A stretch of DNA of 64,000 nucleotides from Dehalobacterium formicoaceticum (GTDB taxonomy: Bacteria > Bacillota > Dehalobacteriia > Dehalobacteriales > Dehalobacteriaceae): the NCBI RefSeq assembly GCF_002224645.1, contig NZ_CP022121.1, positions 3,693,501 to 3,757,500 of the forward strand, given 5' to 3'. Positions 28,801 to 35,885 of the stretch are shown one piece after another; the stretch's first letter is position 1; every line of letters begins with the position of its first letter. The notes beneath the pieces were generated by a model that searched no databases, had not been told where the DNA came from, and saw nothing but the letters and a program-made list of their open reading frames with translations. A program made the translations under genes and the position numbers.

Positions 28801-28890
28801 ATTAACACTTTCACTAGCGCTAACGATACCGGAAAAAACAAGTAAAAGAGTTATTAGAAGACAGCAAAGCATACTTTTCTTAATTTTCAT
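25816..28890 (-). CDS. Large surface protein: toroid, two DUF4430 domains, SLH anchor (bacterial transcobalamin-like)
   Basis: About 1024 residues from the ATG at 28890 (AGAGGGGG upstream). Order: signal peptide (1-27); alpha/alpha toroid with four QW-like repeats (about 110-300: LQEDNGGFG, QQNESGGFSW, QKETGGFGTD, FQLSDGSFSH); Gly/Ser/Pro linker; DUF4430 domain 1 (about 317-425); Ig-like region (430-525); DUF4430 domain 2 (about 540-650, ending DTHGPDWPSG); a beta-rich spacer; three SLH modules (about 845-1024). Toroid followed by DUF4430 is the same order as the alpha and beta domains of transcobalamin and intrinsic factor, which clamp B12 between them. Presumed first gene of the ECF unit. 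Ligand binding is inference. Confidence 0.9.
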   Translation of the reverse strand: MKIKKSMLCCLLITLLLVFSGIVSASESVNFYKEAQQKTVIFYADNKNNLTHWQEIVGLTEAGENLQDDPWQLPEWNLDTLNEEAGVLDYLSLILSIDASGEDPANIEGRNLVAELAALQEDNGGFGAETMLTYWAMIALDRTNGNYNTEAAVAYLLGQQNESGGFSWTNKDQTPDTDSTGFALVALANHQDADGVEAAYAEAMDYLHCVQKETGGFGTDANALTENCESTASVILGLLAIEKDVTAVGWQKNNDNMIDALLRFQLSDGSFSHVANASSDLIATRFALMALAQVVESGNGGSGGSGEPGGDPSEEKTVRVRVEGHETNLADEKVTVTGTALDALKKAVGEEEVEDFDGWISRIKGEAGQTGIVEGINTNWLYYVIRDGEIEPGAFDLGSGGYKVKDGDEIVFYIGAADNTTWVGKTYLPQVSVSPANIKEGETVTITIGAKKYNWPDGLSDLTEEEKGVIGNYAVKVGETSYTSENGQVNIAYVTKGTINFTVSNSSDQGYPDVVTYNGSFIVQDKGNSGGGGGSGSSDDITVKVYIVGKGGAKDVLFGPDNVTISKKDTYGWTALGALDAAGLDWAASKDSEDLVVEIEGQKNQGQNGWMFKVNNTVPEVAAGVTKVKAGDKILWWYSMDAMDTHGPDWPSGASAGAGSVSVGTEEKITKSMVTAYIDNLVGLKENKLLNADKKMTAQEAVALKEELEKHNVSLSLDAGTEESFLSDGEVALLISAQALSQGGKIRLNEVGSADRPKQFAVKLVSSIYELASESAKFNQSAIIAIRTPFTDGLEMKQIFPAWYNEESEMWVPVPGIIDMETGLVVFRVDHFTKIAVLQLPEGKSFSDVDESMAWAKDAIEILAGQGYISGTGGGFEPKRSINRGEFVKIMVASAGLEPQVYGNGLFKDVKADDWFAGYVQQAYDMNIITGEGGNFRPKDNITRNEAAAIFYRMQEKAPIADQNLSLNFKDAKGIPTWAVPGIHFVHEQGLMTGYEDNTFRGGNFLTRVEAAVTVYRYLGAEGN

Positions 28891-28997
28891 GTTTATCCCC
28901 CTCTTTTTCATTTTTTCTTTAAACTGAAAATACACGTTCAGACAAGGTCAATCTAAAATTTCTCTTAGCTTCAGCAAGGTTGATCCTTTTTGATAAA

Positions 28998-29028
28998 CAA
29001 AAAAAGACATCATCCAAAAAGATGATGC
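28998..29028 (-). terminator. Terminator downstream of the DUF2292 gene
   Basis: GACATCATC-loop-GATGATGCC hairpin, followed on the minus strand by TTTTTTT. It lies between the DUF2292 gene and the large SLH protein, separating their transcription or acting as a leader attenuator of the latter. Confidence 0.75.
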
Positions 29029-29156
29029 CTCCGTTGTTCGGTCAGCGTCACTAGCTCATTTTCTATAACCAGGTACATTATTTCGTCAACATATTCGGAT
29101 CTGCTTCCCATATGTTTTTCATGCAAAGCTCGGTATTTTCATTAAATAAGAACGCC

Positions 29157-29309
29157 TTATAATTTTATAGATTTAGTGATTTCTTCAATTCTCACCGGTT
29201 CCCAATCCTGGATAATAACCTTCAATTCGCCAAATCCCGTACTGCGAATCAACTCAATTAGTTTTTTCTCCTTTTCCGTCACCATCATTTTTAAATTAGC
29301 TTCTTTCAC
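29157..29309 (-). CDS. DUF2292 (YezD-like) small protein
   Basis: 50 residues from a GTG at 29309, with GGGAGGGGG just upstream; stop at 29157. The sequence contains KKLIELIRSTGFGELKVI and QDWEPVRIEEITKSIKL, matching the DUF2292 pattern of helix, GxG, two beta strands and a basic end. In other bacteria such proteins often sit beside sulfur or cofactor genes, but the function is not known. It has its own terminator downstream (28998-29028) and lies between cbiN and the ECF cluster. 129 bases separate it from the cbiN stop. The 29029-29156 stretch downstream shows no gene. Confidence 0.75.
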   Translation of the reverse strand: MKEANLKMMVTEKEKKLIELIRSTGFGELKVIIQDWEPVRIEEITKSIKL

Positions 29310-29438
29310 TCGATCCCCCTCCCATTTGATTTTATTTTGTCCGAATAATTATTGATGCCTAAAACAGAGTTTTTGGCATAAGATGGAGTTTTGCTCCATC
29401 TTATGCTTAACAATCGTTATCCAGGAACTTAGTGCTAG

Positions 29439-29762
29439 TTAGTTATTTGATAAAACTCCTGATTTCTCGCCATCTAGCTTACTTAATTTAGCTGCAGCCT
29501 TGGCCTGTCCTTTTTTCAATCCAAAATAGTATCCCAAAAATCCTGCCCCCAAAGCAGCCTGGAGCGCAAAAAGCAGACTTTCCGTTTCTCCTCCCGGTGG
29601 TTCCCAGAAAGGAGTAAACCATGGCTCATAAGAAGGATCAACTTCCGTAATGGCTTCTTCCGCAAGACCATCCGCGCCGCCAAATTCAGAATCTTGCACC
29701 AAGAATAAAGGAGTTACGGCTAAAATAATCACGATTAGAATCAAAATCCAGGAATACTTCAT
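29439..29762 (-). CDS. cbiN: Cobalt transport protein CbiN
   Basis: 107 residues with two membrane helices (about 3-23 and 62-82) and an acidic extracytoplasmic loop between them, the CbiN topology. CbiN assists CbiM in cobalt uptake. Starts 3 bases after the cbiM stop with the ribosome site GGAGGCG inside the end of cbiM, so the two are translationally coupled. cbiQ and cbiO are not adjacent but lie 9 kb away. Confidence 0.93.
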   Translation of the reverse strand: MKYSWILILIVIILAVTPLFLVQDSEFGGADGLAEEAITEVDPSYEPWFTPFWEPPGGETESLLFALQAALGAGFLGYYFGLKKGQAKAAAKLSKLDGEKSGVLSNN

Positions 29763-29765
29763 TTT

Positions 29766-30527
29766 TTATTTCGCCTCCTTCTTGTTCGGGGAAATCAGAT
29801 TAAGTAATCCCATTTCGTTCTTGCTGTAAGTTGTCAAGAAATTAAAAACGACAACGGTTAGCAAGCCTTCACTGATCGCCAAAGGAACCTGTGTTACGGC
29901 AAAAATACCTAAAAATTTAACCGCCGATGCAGCAATTCCGCCCACTTCTGCTGGAAAAGCCAATGCTAGCTGGAGGGAGGTGACAACATAAGTCATCAAA
30001 TTCCCCAAAGCGGCGGCCAGAAATACGGCAATTCCGTTGGATAAACCGACCTTCCTCGAAAATACAAATACACCGTATGCAACAAAAGGACCTGCCACAC
30101 CCATAGAAAAAGTATTGGCTCCCAAGGTGGTCAGACCCCCATGGGCCAGAAGAATTGCCTGGAACAACAAAACAATGCAACCAATCACACCCATAGCAAG
30201 AGGCCCGAATAGCACAGTGCCCAAGCCAACCCCTGTAGGATGGGAGCTGCTGCCTGTAACTGAGGGAATCTTCAGCGCAGACAAAACAAAGGCAAAGGCA
30301 CCGGATACTCCTAACAGCAACTTCAGCTCTGGGTTTTTGGAAACTTTTTTAGAAATGGATATAATACCCAGGATAATAAACGGCAAGGTCAGCACAGACC
30401 AGAAAATTGCCCATTTGGCAGGTAAAAATCCTTCCATAATGTGCATAGCACGAGCTTCTTGGGGAAAGAAACTAAAAATTCCTAACATAAGTATAAAAGC
30501 TGCAAACAATTGCAAATACTTTTTCAT
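29766..30527 (-). CDS. cbiM: Cobalt ECF substrate-binding protein CbiM
   Basis: 253 residues. A cleavable signal peptide ([18 protein letters not shown]...QEARA) is followed by MHIMEGFLP, the conserved mature N-terminus whose His and backbone bind Co2+/Ni2+. Seven membrane segments and [25 protein letters not shown] (second metal-site His region) are family-typical. AAAGGAGG before the ATG. Controlled by the cobalamin riboswitch and terminator at 30621-30871, which argues for cobalt rather than nickel. Confidence 0.97.
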   Translation of the reverse strand: MKKYLQLFAAFILMLGIFSFFPQEARAMHIMEGFLPAKWAIFWSVLTLPFIILGIISISKKVSKNPELKLLLGVSGAFAFVLSALKIPSVTGSSSHPTGVGLGTVLFGPLAMGVIGCIVLLFQAILLAHGGLTTLGANTFSMGVAGPFVAYGVFVFSRKVGLSNGIAVFLAAALGNLMTYVVTSLQLALAFPAEVGGIAASAVKFLGIFAVTQVPLAISEGLLTVVVFNFLTTYSKNEMGLLNLISPNKKEAK

Positions 30528-30620
30528 GAATTTTTCCTCCTTTTTTTGTTTTTATTTCTTGAAGGTAACAATTTCAAACTACCTTAACCGCCTCCCTCCC
30601 GTAATATAATCTTTTATAAA

Positions 30621-30653
30621 ATAAAAATCCCCCCTAATTTTAATACAGGGGGG
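30621..30653 (-). terminator. Expression-platform terminator between riboswitch and cbiM
   Basis: CCCCCC (30629-30634) pairs with GGGGGG (30648-30653); on the minus strand the stem is followed by ATTTTTATTTT. Placed between the B12 aptamer and cbiM, so B12 binding probably favours termination. Confidence 0.85.
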
Positions 30654-30716
30654 AATCTACATACAGTAAACCTTAGCAAGCCAAGCCGTTCTCTCCTCGG
30701 GCTACAGCTTTCTAAA

Positions 30717-30871
30717 AGGCAGGTCTTCTGGCTCTCGTGTCATCCTCCTCCCACGCCTTCCCATCCACATAAAAACCGGATAGTGACATCTTGGGGATTC
30801 GTCTTCGATTACAGCGGCGGATCCGCACCGGAATAAAACCGGTTTCCCTATTCTCCCATACAGGCACCTAA
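30717..30871 (-). promoter_or_regulatory. Cobalamin riboswitch 1 (upstream of cbiMN)
   Basis: On the minus strand the aptamer runs from GGTGCC through GGGAA, the core GCCGCTGTAATCG and ends with the B12 box AGCCAGAAGACCTGCC. These conserved blocks and their spacing identify a cobalamin riboswitch. It represses the cbiMN unit when B12 is plentiful. Long blocks are identical to riboswitch 2 at 40188-40340. Confidence 0.96.
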
Positions 30872-31210
30872 TAGATCAATATTAAATTTTATTTCTATGC
30901 AAACAAAATATCTCTTTGAGATCAAAACACACGCCTTTTTAATATCTTTATGCTAAAAGCTTATAACATGCAGGTTTCTACTAGTTTATCTTCCAGAAAA
31001 TCCTTGCATACACTATTATTTGTATCTTACTACAATATTTATAACATAGGTGGTTTAAAAAAGCAATATATGATTCCACAGCAAAAAGTTCAATTTACGA
31101 TTTTCTACCCTATATGTAGTGGACAATGATAGCTCGTGATACTCTATATAGACTGAATTAGGCAAAAATAGGGGTTTCTGCAGCGGTATTAGTGGCAGTT
31201 AGTTATCGGA

Positions 31211-31243
31211 TAAAAAATTACCCGGCTCAATCCTGGCCGGGTA
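31211..31243 (-). terminator. Terminator-type hairpin with T-tract
   Basis: TACCCGGC (31219-31226) pairs perfectly with GCCGGGTA (31236-31243); on the minus strand ATTTTTTATC follows. There is no protein gene upstream on that strand, so it ends an unannotated transcript. Confidence 0.75.
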
Positions 31244-31440
31244 TCATAACAAGAAAGGATTGTGTTGAGTTGTATCTGGCGAATTTAAAAAATAAAAATA
31301 ATCATCAAAGATAATACTTACTACAAGAAAAATGTACCTAGACCGGCATAAAGCCGGCCGAACTACCAAATAAGGAATAACAAATGGCAAATTCTAAAGC
31401 GTTACCTAAACCTCACTAGAACCGTAATACAGTATAAGTG
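31211..31440 (-). ncRNA. Candidate structured non-coding transcript
   Basis: Within the 30872-31669 gap. On the minus strand a possible promoter (TTGTTA, 16 bases, TATGAA, near 31445-31472) is followed by about 230 bases without a gene, a GC-rich hairpin (GGCCGGC-tttat-GCCGGTC, 31340-31359) inside a longer imperfect stem, and a strong terminator (31211-31243). This could be a small RNA. It matches no family that I recognise. 30872-31210 is AT-rich and holds no gene. Confidence 0.3.
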
Positions 31441-31669
31441 AGAGTTTATTCATAGACAAAGTGTACCCCATAACAATTTTTGTTAAATTTGATTTTTATT
31501 AAATTCATGATTAAATTTATAATTTATTCCTATTATCAATAAATCAGTGCTATAATATGCTAGTATATAATTTTTGCTTTAAATACAGGATCATATTATT
31601 GGCCATAATAGCCATATTAATTTAGCCGGGATATACCGCCCGGAAATATACTACAAGGAGAACTGGAGT

Positions 31670-32077
31670 ATGATTACAAAGACCACCAACAATCGTATTA
31701 TATTGTATCTGCTCTTATGCTCCTTATTTTTATCAAGTTTCATAATTATTTTAAATACCGGTGGCGTTACCTCTTCTGATATGTTTGATATTTCACCTCT
31801 ATGCGGCAGAAGTGAACATTCATCAGTGAACGGCGGAGCAAATACCGGTCTTTTTGATTATTTAGCCGCTGCAAACACCTCTATGGAATCCTTTATTTTT
31901 TCGGTAAAGCAATTACGGTGGCTGGCTGCACAAAACAGTCTAAGTACGCTTATTGCTATCGTCATCATCCAAATAGCCTGTTTTATCCATTATTCAAGGC
32001 TCTCGGATCAAGCCTATACACAGTCTTATTTCAGCGTTGTGCTATCATTTCTCCATAAAACAGATGGTATGAAATGA
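31670..32077 (+). CDS. Small membrane protein upstream of secDF; candidate regulatory arrest peptide
   Basis: 135 residues with an AAGGAGAACTGGAGT ribosome region. N-terminal hydrophobic helix (about 9-28), extracytoplasmic middle with Ser/Asn/Gly, second helix (about 93-108) and a 28-residue tail ending SYFSVVLSFLHKTDGMK. No family recognised. It is directly upstream of secD (148 bases) with no terminator between. The mRNA of its last 10 codons can pair both with the secD ribosome binding site and with the intergenic region (see the 32048-32219 element). Known monitors such as VemP (SecDF2), MifM (YidC2) and SecM (SecA) have the same gene order and a membrane or signal helix. An arrest function is inference; it may be an ordinary small membrane protein. 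Confidence 0.75.
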   Translation: MITKTTNNRIILYLLLCSLFLSSFIIILNTGGVTSSDMFDISPLCGRSEHSSVNGGANTGLFDYLAAANTSMESFIFSVKQLRWLAAQNSLSTLIAIVIIQIACFIHYSRLSDQAYTQSYFSVVLSFLHKTDGMK

Positions 32078-32219
32078 CATGGTTAAATTCATGATGGGAT
32101 AATAATATGTCCCTTCCGGATAAGTCTTTTTTTAATATACTTATCCGTGACATTTCATCCGTCTGGATCCCGCACTATTGAAGAAATGCAGGGTACATGA
32201 CGGATCACAATTGGAGGAA
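32048..32219 (+). promoter_or_regulatory. Nested RNA structure that can sequester the secD ribosome binding site
   Basis: Three nested pairings can be drawn. (C) TTTCTCCA at 32048-32055, inside the last codons of the 135-aa gene, against TGGAGGAA at 32212-32219, the secD Shine-Dalgarno (8 pairs, one G-U). (A) ATGAAATG at 32069-32076, covering the stop codon, against CATTTCAT at 32151-32158 (8 perfect pairs). (B) hairpin CGGATAAGT/ACTTATCCG at 32117-32147. No T-tract follows B, so it is not an intrinsic terminator. A ribosome paused near the end of the upstream gene would open C and A and expose the secD site. Confidence 0.5.
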
Positions 32220-32225
32220 TTATTT

Positions 32226-33485
32226 ATGAAGTCAAAGCCTGTATTTTTTATAATCGTTTTATTAACTGCTGCTTTGTTTTTGCTTGCTGTATTTGGATTA
32301 AAAATTGGCAATTTTGAGCTTAAAGGTGCCGACAAAATGCGTTACGGCATCGACATCAGGGGTGGAGTAGAAGCCACCTATGAGCCGAAAGACCTGGACC
32401 GGGCACCAACTGAGAGTGAACTCCAGGCAGCAAGAGCCATTCTTGAGACACGTATGGATGCCAGTAATATTACTGACCGGGATGTTACCGTTGACAAAAG
32501 TAACGGCAAGGTTATTGTTAGATTCCCTTGGAAATCCGATGAAGCAGATTTTGACCCGCAAAAAGCCGTATCCGAGCTTGGCGAAACTGCTAAGCTGACC
32601 TTTCGGGATCCGGATGGCAATATTGTCTTAGAAGGCGCAGATGTTAAAAAAAGCTCCGCCCAAATACAACAGAATAATATGCAACCTGTTGTCACACTGG
32701 AATTATCCAATGATGGCGCGGTTAAATTTGCCCAAGCTACCGCAAGACTGATTGGACAAAGTATTTCCATTTATATGGATGAAACCCTAATTTCCGCACC
32801 AGTCGTTAGATCACAAATTACCGGCGGCAATGCGGAAATAACAAACCTGGAAAGTTTGGAAGAAGCTTCGGCACTTTCAAATAAAATTAACTCCGGTGCC
32901 CTGCCTTTTTCACTAGTCGTAAAAAATTTAAATATTATAAGTCCGACGCTGGGCAGCAATGCCTTGTCCGTGATGGTTATGGCAGGAAAGGTGGCATTTG
33001 CCCTGGTTTGTTTATTCATGCTTCTCTATTATCGCATACCCGGACTGGTTGCATGCATCGCTTTACTATTACAGGTAACCGGCCAGCTATTAGCCTTATC
33101 TATACCCCAGTTCACACTGACCCTGCCGGGTATTGCCGGTGTGATTTTATCCATCGGTATGGGTGTGGATGCAAATGTTATCGTATCTGAACGGATTAAG
33201 GAAGAGCTTAATACGGGAAAAACTTTGCGAAGTGCAATTAACAGCGGCTTTGAAAGGGCCTTTTCCTCAGTTTTTGACGGTAATATTACGGTGATGATAG
33301 TAGCCATAATCTTGATTATTTTCGGCTCCGGTTCCATGCTATCTTTCGGTTATACGCTTTTATGCGGCGTGATCATGAACTTTGTTGCCGGGGTTACGGC
33401 ATCACGTCTTATGATACGCTCACTCAGCAATTTTAAGGCATTACAAAGACCGCAGTATTATGGTGCAAAGGAGGCTGTAAAATGA
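32226..33485 (+). CDS. secD: Protein translocase subunit SecD
   Basis: About 419 residues from the ATG at 32226 (GGAGGA upstream). Visible: first membrane helix (about 5-24), RYGIDIRGGVEATYEP (the D1 motif GxDLxGG), P1 extracytoplasmic domain, and the C-terminal five-helix block with ILSIGMGVDANVIVSERIKEEL (D4 motif) and GNITVMIVAIILIIFGSG. SecD uses the proton/sodium gradient to pull exported proteins on the trans side. Overlaps secF by four bases (ATGA). Confidence 0.97.
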   Translation: MKSKPVFFIIVLLTAALFLLAVFGLKIGNFELKGADKMRYGIDIRGGVEATYEPKDLDRAPTESELQAARAILETRMDASNITDRDVTVDKSNGKVIVRFPWKSDEADFDPQKAVSELGETAKLTFRDPDGNIVLEGADVKKSSAQIQQNNMQPVVTLELSNDGAVKFAQATARLIGQSISIYMDETLISAPVVRSQITGGNAEITNLESLEEASALSNKINSGALPFSLVVKNLNIISPTLGSNALSVMVMAGKVAFALVCLFMLLYYRIPGLVACIALLLQVTGQLLALSIPQFTLTLPGIAGVILSIGMGVDANVIVSERIKEELNTGKTLRSAINSGFERAFSSVFDGNITVMIVAIILIIFGSGSMLSFGYTLLCGVIMNFVAGVTASRLMIRSLSNFKALQRPQYYGAKEAVK

Positions 33486-34408
33486 TCAGATTCTATCAGC
33501 ACAGAAAGATATTTTTCGCAATTTCTATTCTCCTTATCTTAAGCAGTATTGTTGCCGCTTTTATCAACGGCATTCAGCTTGATATTCAGTTTAAGGGGGG
33601 CACGATCGTCAAGTATACCTATTCCGGCCAAATTAACGCGGAGCAGGCGGAGAAAATTGTGGAACAGGCCGTAGGAAGAACAACCAACTGCCAACTCCAA
33701 TCCAATATGGCTAAAGATGAACAAATGCTCATTGTCAGCCTGGCAAGCAATGAAGCTCTTACCTCACAGGAGCAAGAAACCATTACATCGGTGCTTACTA
33801 AGGCATTTCCCGACGCAAAGCTGGCATTGTCCGAATCCTTAACCGTTGAGCCATTTATCGGCAGACACTTTTTTATAAACGGCATGATTGCGATCGGACT
33901 ATCATTTCTCCTTATTCTGGTGTATGTGGGACTGCGGTTTAAGAACATCGGCGGGCTTTCCGCAGGCGCTATGGCAATTGTAGCACTGCTTCATGACGCT
34001 TTAATCGTAACCGGTGCTTTTATCATCTTCAAAATACCGTTAAACGACTCTTTTATCGCAGCCATACTGACTATTATCGGCTTCTCTATTAATGACACCA
34101 TTGTGATTTACGACCGCATCAGGGAAAATGAAAGGCTGTTGGGCAAAAAGGTCTCAACAGAAGAGTTGGTTGACACCAGTATCACCCAATCAATGACGCG
34201 TTCAATCAATACAAATGTTGCCGTATTTATGAGCATTACTGTTGTATACATCTTTGCCCAAATCTATGATATTGGATCTATCAGAGCATTTGCTCTGCCT
34301 ATGATGTTCGGCATAATTTCCGGCTGCTACTCTACAATTTGCATTGCCGGACCGCTATGGACCATGTGGCAAAATCACAAGCAAAAAGTTAAATCCGCTC
34401 ATGCCTAA
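33482..34408 (+). CDS. secF: Protein translocase subunit SecF
   Basis: 308 residues. Visible: N-terminal helix, IQLDIQFKGGTIVKYTY (the GG motif), TVEPFIGRHFFINGMIAI, ALLHDALIVTGAFIIF, IIGFSINDTIVIYDRIREN and SITQSMTRSINTNVAVF, all typical of SecF. Partner of SecD in the same transcript, with overlapping start; a terminator follows at 34448-34496. Confidence 0.98.
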   Translation: MIRFYQHRKIFFAISILLILSSIVAAFINGIQLDIQFKGGTIVKYTYSGQINAEQAEKIVEQAVGRTTNCQLQSNMAKDEQMLIVSLASNEALTSQEQETITSVLTKAFPDAKLALSESLTVEPFIGRHFFINGMIAIGLSFLLILVYVGLRFKNIGGLSAGAMAIVALLHDALIVTGAFIIFKIPLNDSFIAAILTIIGFSINDTIVIYDRIRENERLLGKKVSTEELVDTSITQSMTRSINTNVAVFMSITVVYIFAQIYDIGSIRAFALPMMFGIISGCYSTICIAGPLWTMWQNHKQKVKSAHA

Positions 34409-34447
34409 ATAATTCGAAAACCTAACAAAAGCTAATGAAATTCAAAA

Positions 34448-34496
34448 GGAAATGTTCCGGAGGCAAAAATAGCTTCCGGAACATTTCCTTTTTTTA
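34448..34496 (+). terminator. Terminator after secF
   Basis: Long stem GGAAATGTTCCGGAG paired with TTCCGGAACATTTCC around CAAAAATAGC, then T7 on the plus strand. Confidence 0.92.
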
Positions 34497-34575
34497 TTCT
34501 TTTCATGACACAAGGGGATAGGTACCTCGTTTTATAATGCAAAGATTCAGTTATACTAACCATACACCTAAAAAT

Positions 34576-35049
34576 CTAAACTTGATTAGCCAGGACAGCT
34601 TGTACTGCTTCTTTGATTTCTTCATAACCGGTGCAGCGGCAGATATTTGACTGCAGCCATTCTTCCATCACCAGGTCATCCGCATTAGGATGAATAGTTG
34701 CCAAAGCATGGCAAACCATTAAGAAACCTGAGGTGCAATACCCGCATTGAAAACCCCACTTTTCCACAAATGCTTTTTGAATAGGGGCGTTTTCCAGACC
34801 TTCCACAGTAGTAATTTTATGGCCCACGGCTTCTATGGCCAGCATCAGACAGGACTTAATAGGCCAACCGTCAATAAGCACGGTACAGGCACCGCAATCC
34901 CCGTTCTCACAGCCCGGCTTGGCACCGGTTAATCCGCAGTGTTCCCTTAATACATATAATAAGGTATCAGATGGTCTAATGGACACCGACCTGATTTGAT
35001 TGTTAATATTCAAATCAATATTATTTTGACCCGCATGGTAAATCTGCAT
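34576..35049 (-). CDS. Molybdenum hydroxylase, [2Fe-2S] subunit
   Basis: 157 residues. Two [2Fe-2S] motifs: plant-ferredoxin type CENGDCGACTVLIDG...C (about 46-69) and the helical-bundle pair CGYC...CRC (about 106-143), as in XdhC/CoxS small subunits. Carries electrons between the Mo site and FAD. Last gene of a three-gene unit; its ATG overlaps the stop of the FAD subunit (TAATG). Substrate of the complex not known. Confidence 0.95.
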   Translation of the reverse strand: MQIYHAGQNNIDLNINNQIRSVSIRPSDTLLYVLREHCGLTGAKPGCENGDCGACTVLIDGWPIKSCLMLAIEAVGHKITTVEGLENAPIQKAFVEKWGFQCGYCTSGFLMVCHALATIHPNADDLVMEEWLQSNICRCTGYEEIKEAVQAVLANQV

Positions 35050-35885
35050 TACTCTGCCTCCTCCAGGGTGGTCAACGAATTGAGCAGGGTATTTTTTAAA
35101 ACATATTCTCGGAATTTTGCCGAGCCGACACCATTATCCAGAATGGGTGCCGGTAAATGCATCAGAGCATCACTGACCCGCTCCTGCGGCGATTTACTTC
35201 TGTTATTGAGAGCATCTTCCAGTTCCACTGACCTAAAGGGGAAGGAACAAACCCCGCTTAAACCTATCCTGATCTTGCCATCCTTTTTGATGGCTGCAAG
35301 GGAAACCAGTGGATAGTCTATTTTTTCATTTTTCGTTTTTTTTACGTGGATATAAGGAAGCTCAAGATAATCCTGACTGATGATCAACTGTACCAGGAAT
35401 TCCCCACTTCCCAGATTAATTCTTTCCCGAAAAATCTCTCGGAAAGGTACTCGTCTCGTCCCGTTTATTCCGGCGACAACAGCCTCACTGTCAGTAAGTA
35501 GCAAGGGAAGTGATGTCTCTCGGTATATAATAGTGCCGCAAATATTACCTCCGATGGTAATCTTCCCTTGCACGGTGTGATCGGCTATGCGACCGCAGGC
35601 CTTCACCAAAAGAGCGTATATTCTTGACTCGGTAATCTGGGTGAGTGTTACCCCAGCGCCAATGATAAGTTTATCGTCCCTAATCTCTAGTACCCGACAT
35701 TCGGGAATGTTTTTTAAATCAATCACTGCCTGGGTATGGATATTATCCGTCCGGGCCATGGTGATGATTTCCGTACCCCCTCCGTAATAAATAGGGGATC
35801 TATTTTGCCTGTTTAATTCATCGAAAGCATGTGCCGCCTCAACCAGGGTATCCGGTCGATAATAATCAAAATCAAAGGGAATCAT
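35049..35885 (-). CDS. Molybdenum hydroxylase, FAD-binding subunit
   Basis: About 278 residues from the ATG at 35885 (AGGAGGG upstream). Visible: FDYYRPDTLVEAAHAF, IYYGGGTEIITMAR, the FAD pyrophosphate region TVQGKITIGGNICG and a C-terminal CO-dehydrogenase-flavoprotein-type domain. Start overlaps the stop of the Mo subunit by four bases (ATGA). Part of the xanthine dehydrogenase/nicotinate hydroxylase/CO dehydrogenase superfamily. Confidence 0.95.
   Translation of the reverse strand: MIPFDFDYYRPDTLVEAAHAFDELNRQNRSPIYYGGGTEIITMARTDNIHTQAVIDLKNIPECRVLEIRDDKLIIGAGVTLTQITESRIYALLVKACGRIADHTVQGKITIGGNICGTIIYRETSLPLLLTDSEAVVAGINGTRRVPFREIFRERINLGSGEFLVQLIISQDYLELPYIHVKKTKNEKIDYPLVSLAAIKKDGKIRIGLSGVCSFPFRSVELEDALNNRSKSPQERVSDALMHLPAPILDNGVGSAKFREYVLKNTLLNSLTTLEEAE

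Noticed and set aside
31260-31480. Possible cyclic-di-GMP riboswitch in the gap before the secDF unit
   Set aside because: A GC-rich hairpin and GGCAAA string are present, but the conserved GACGCAAAGC core is absent and nothing suitable is downstream.
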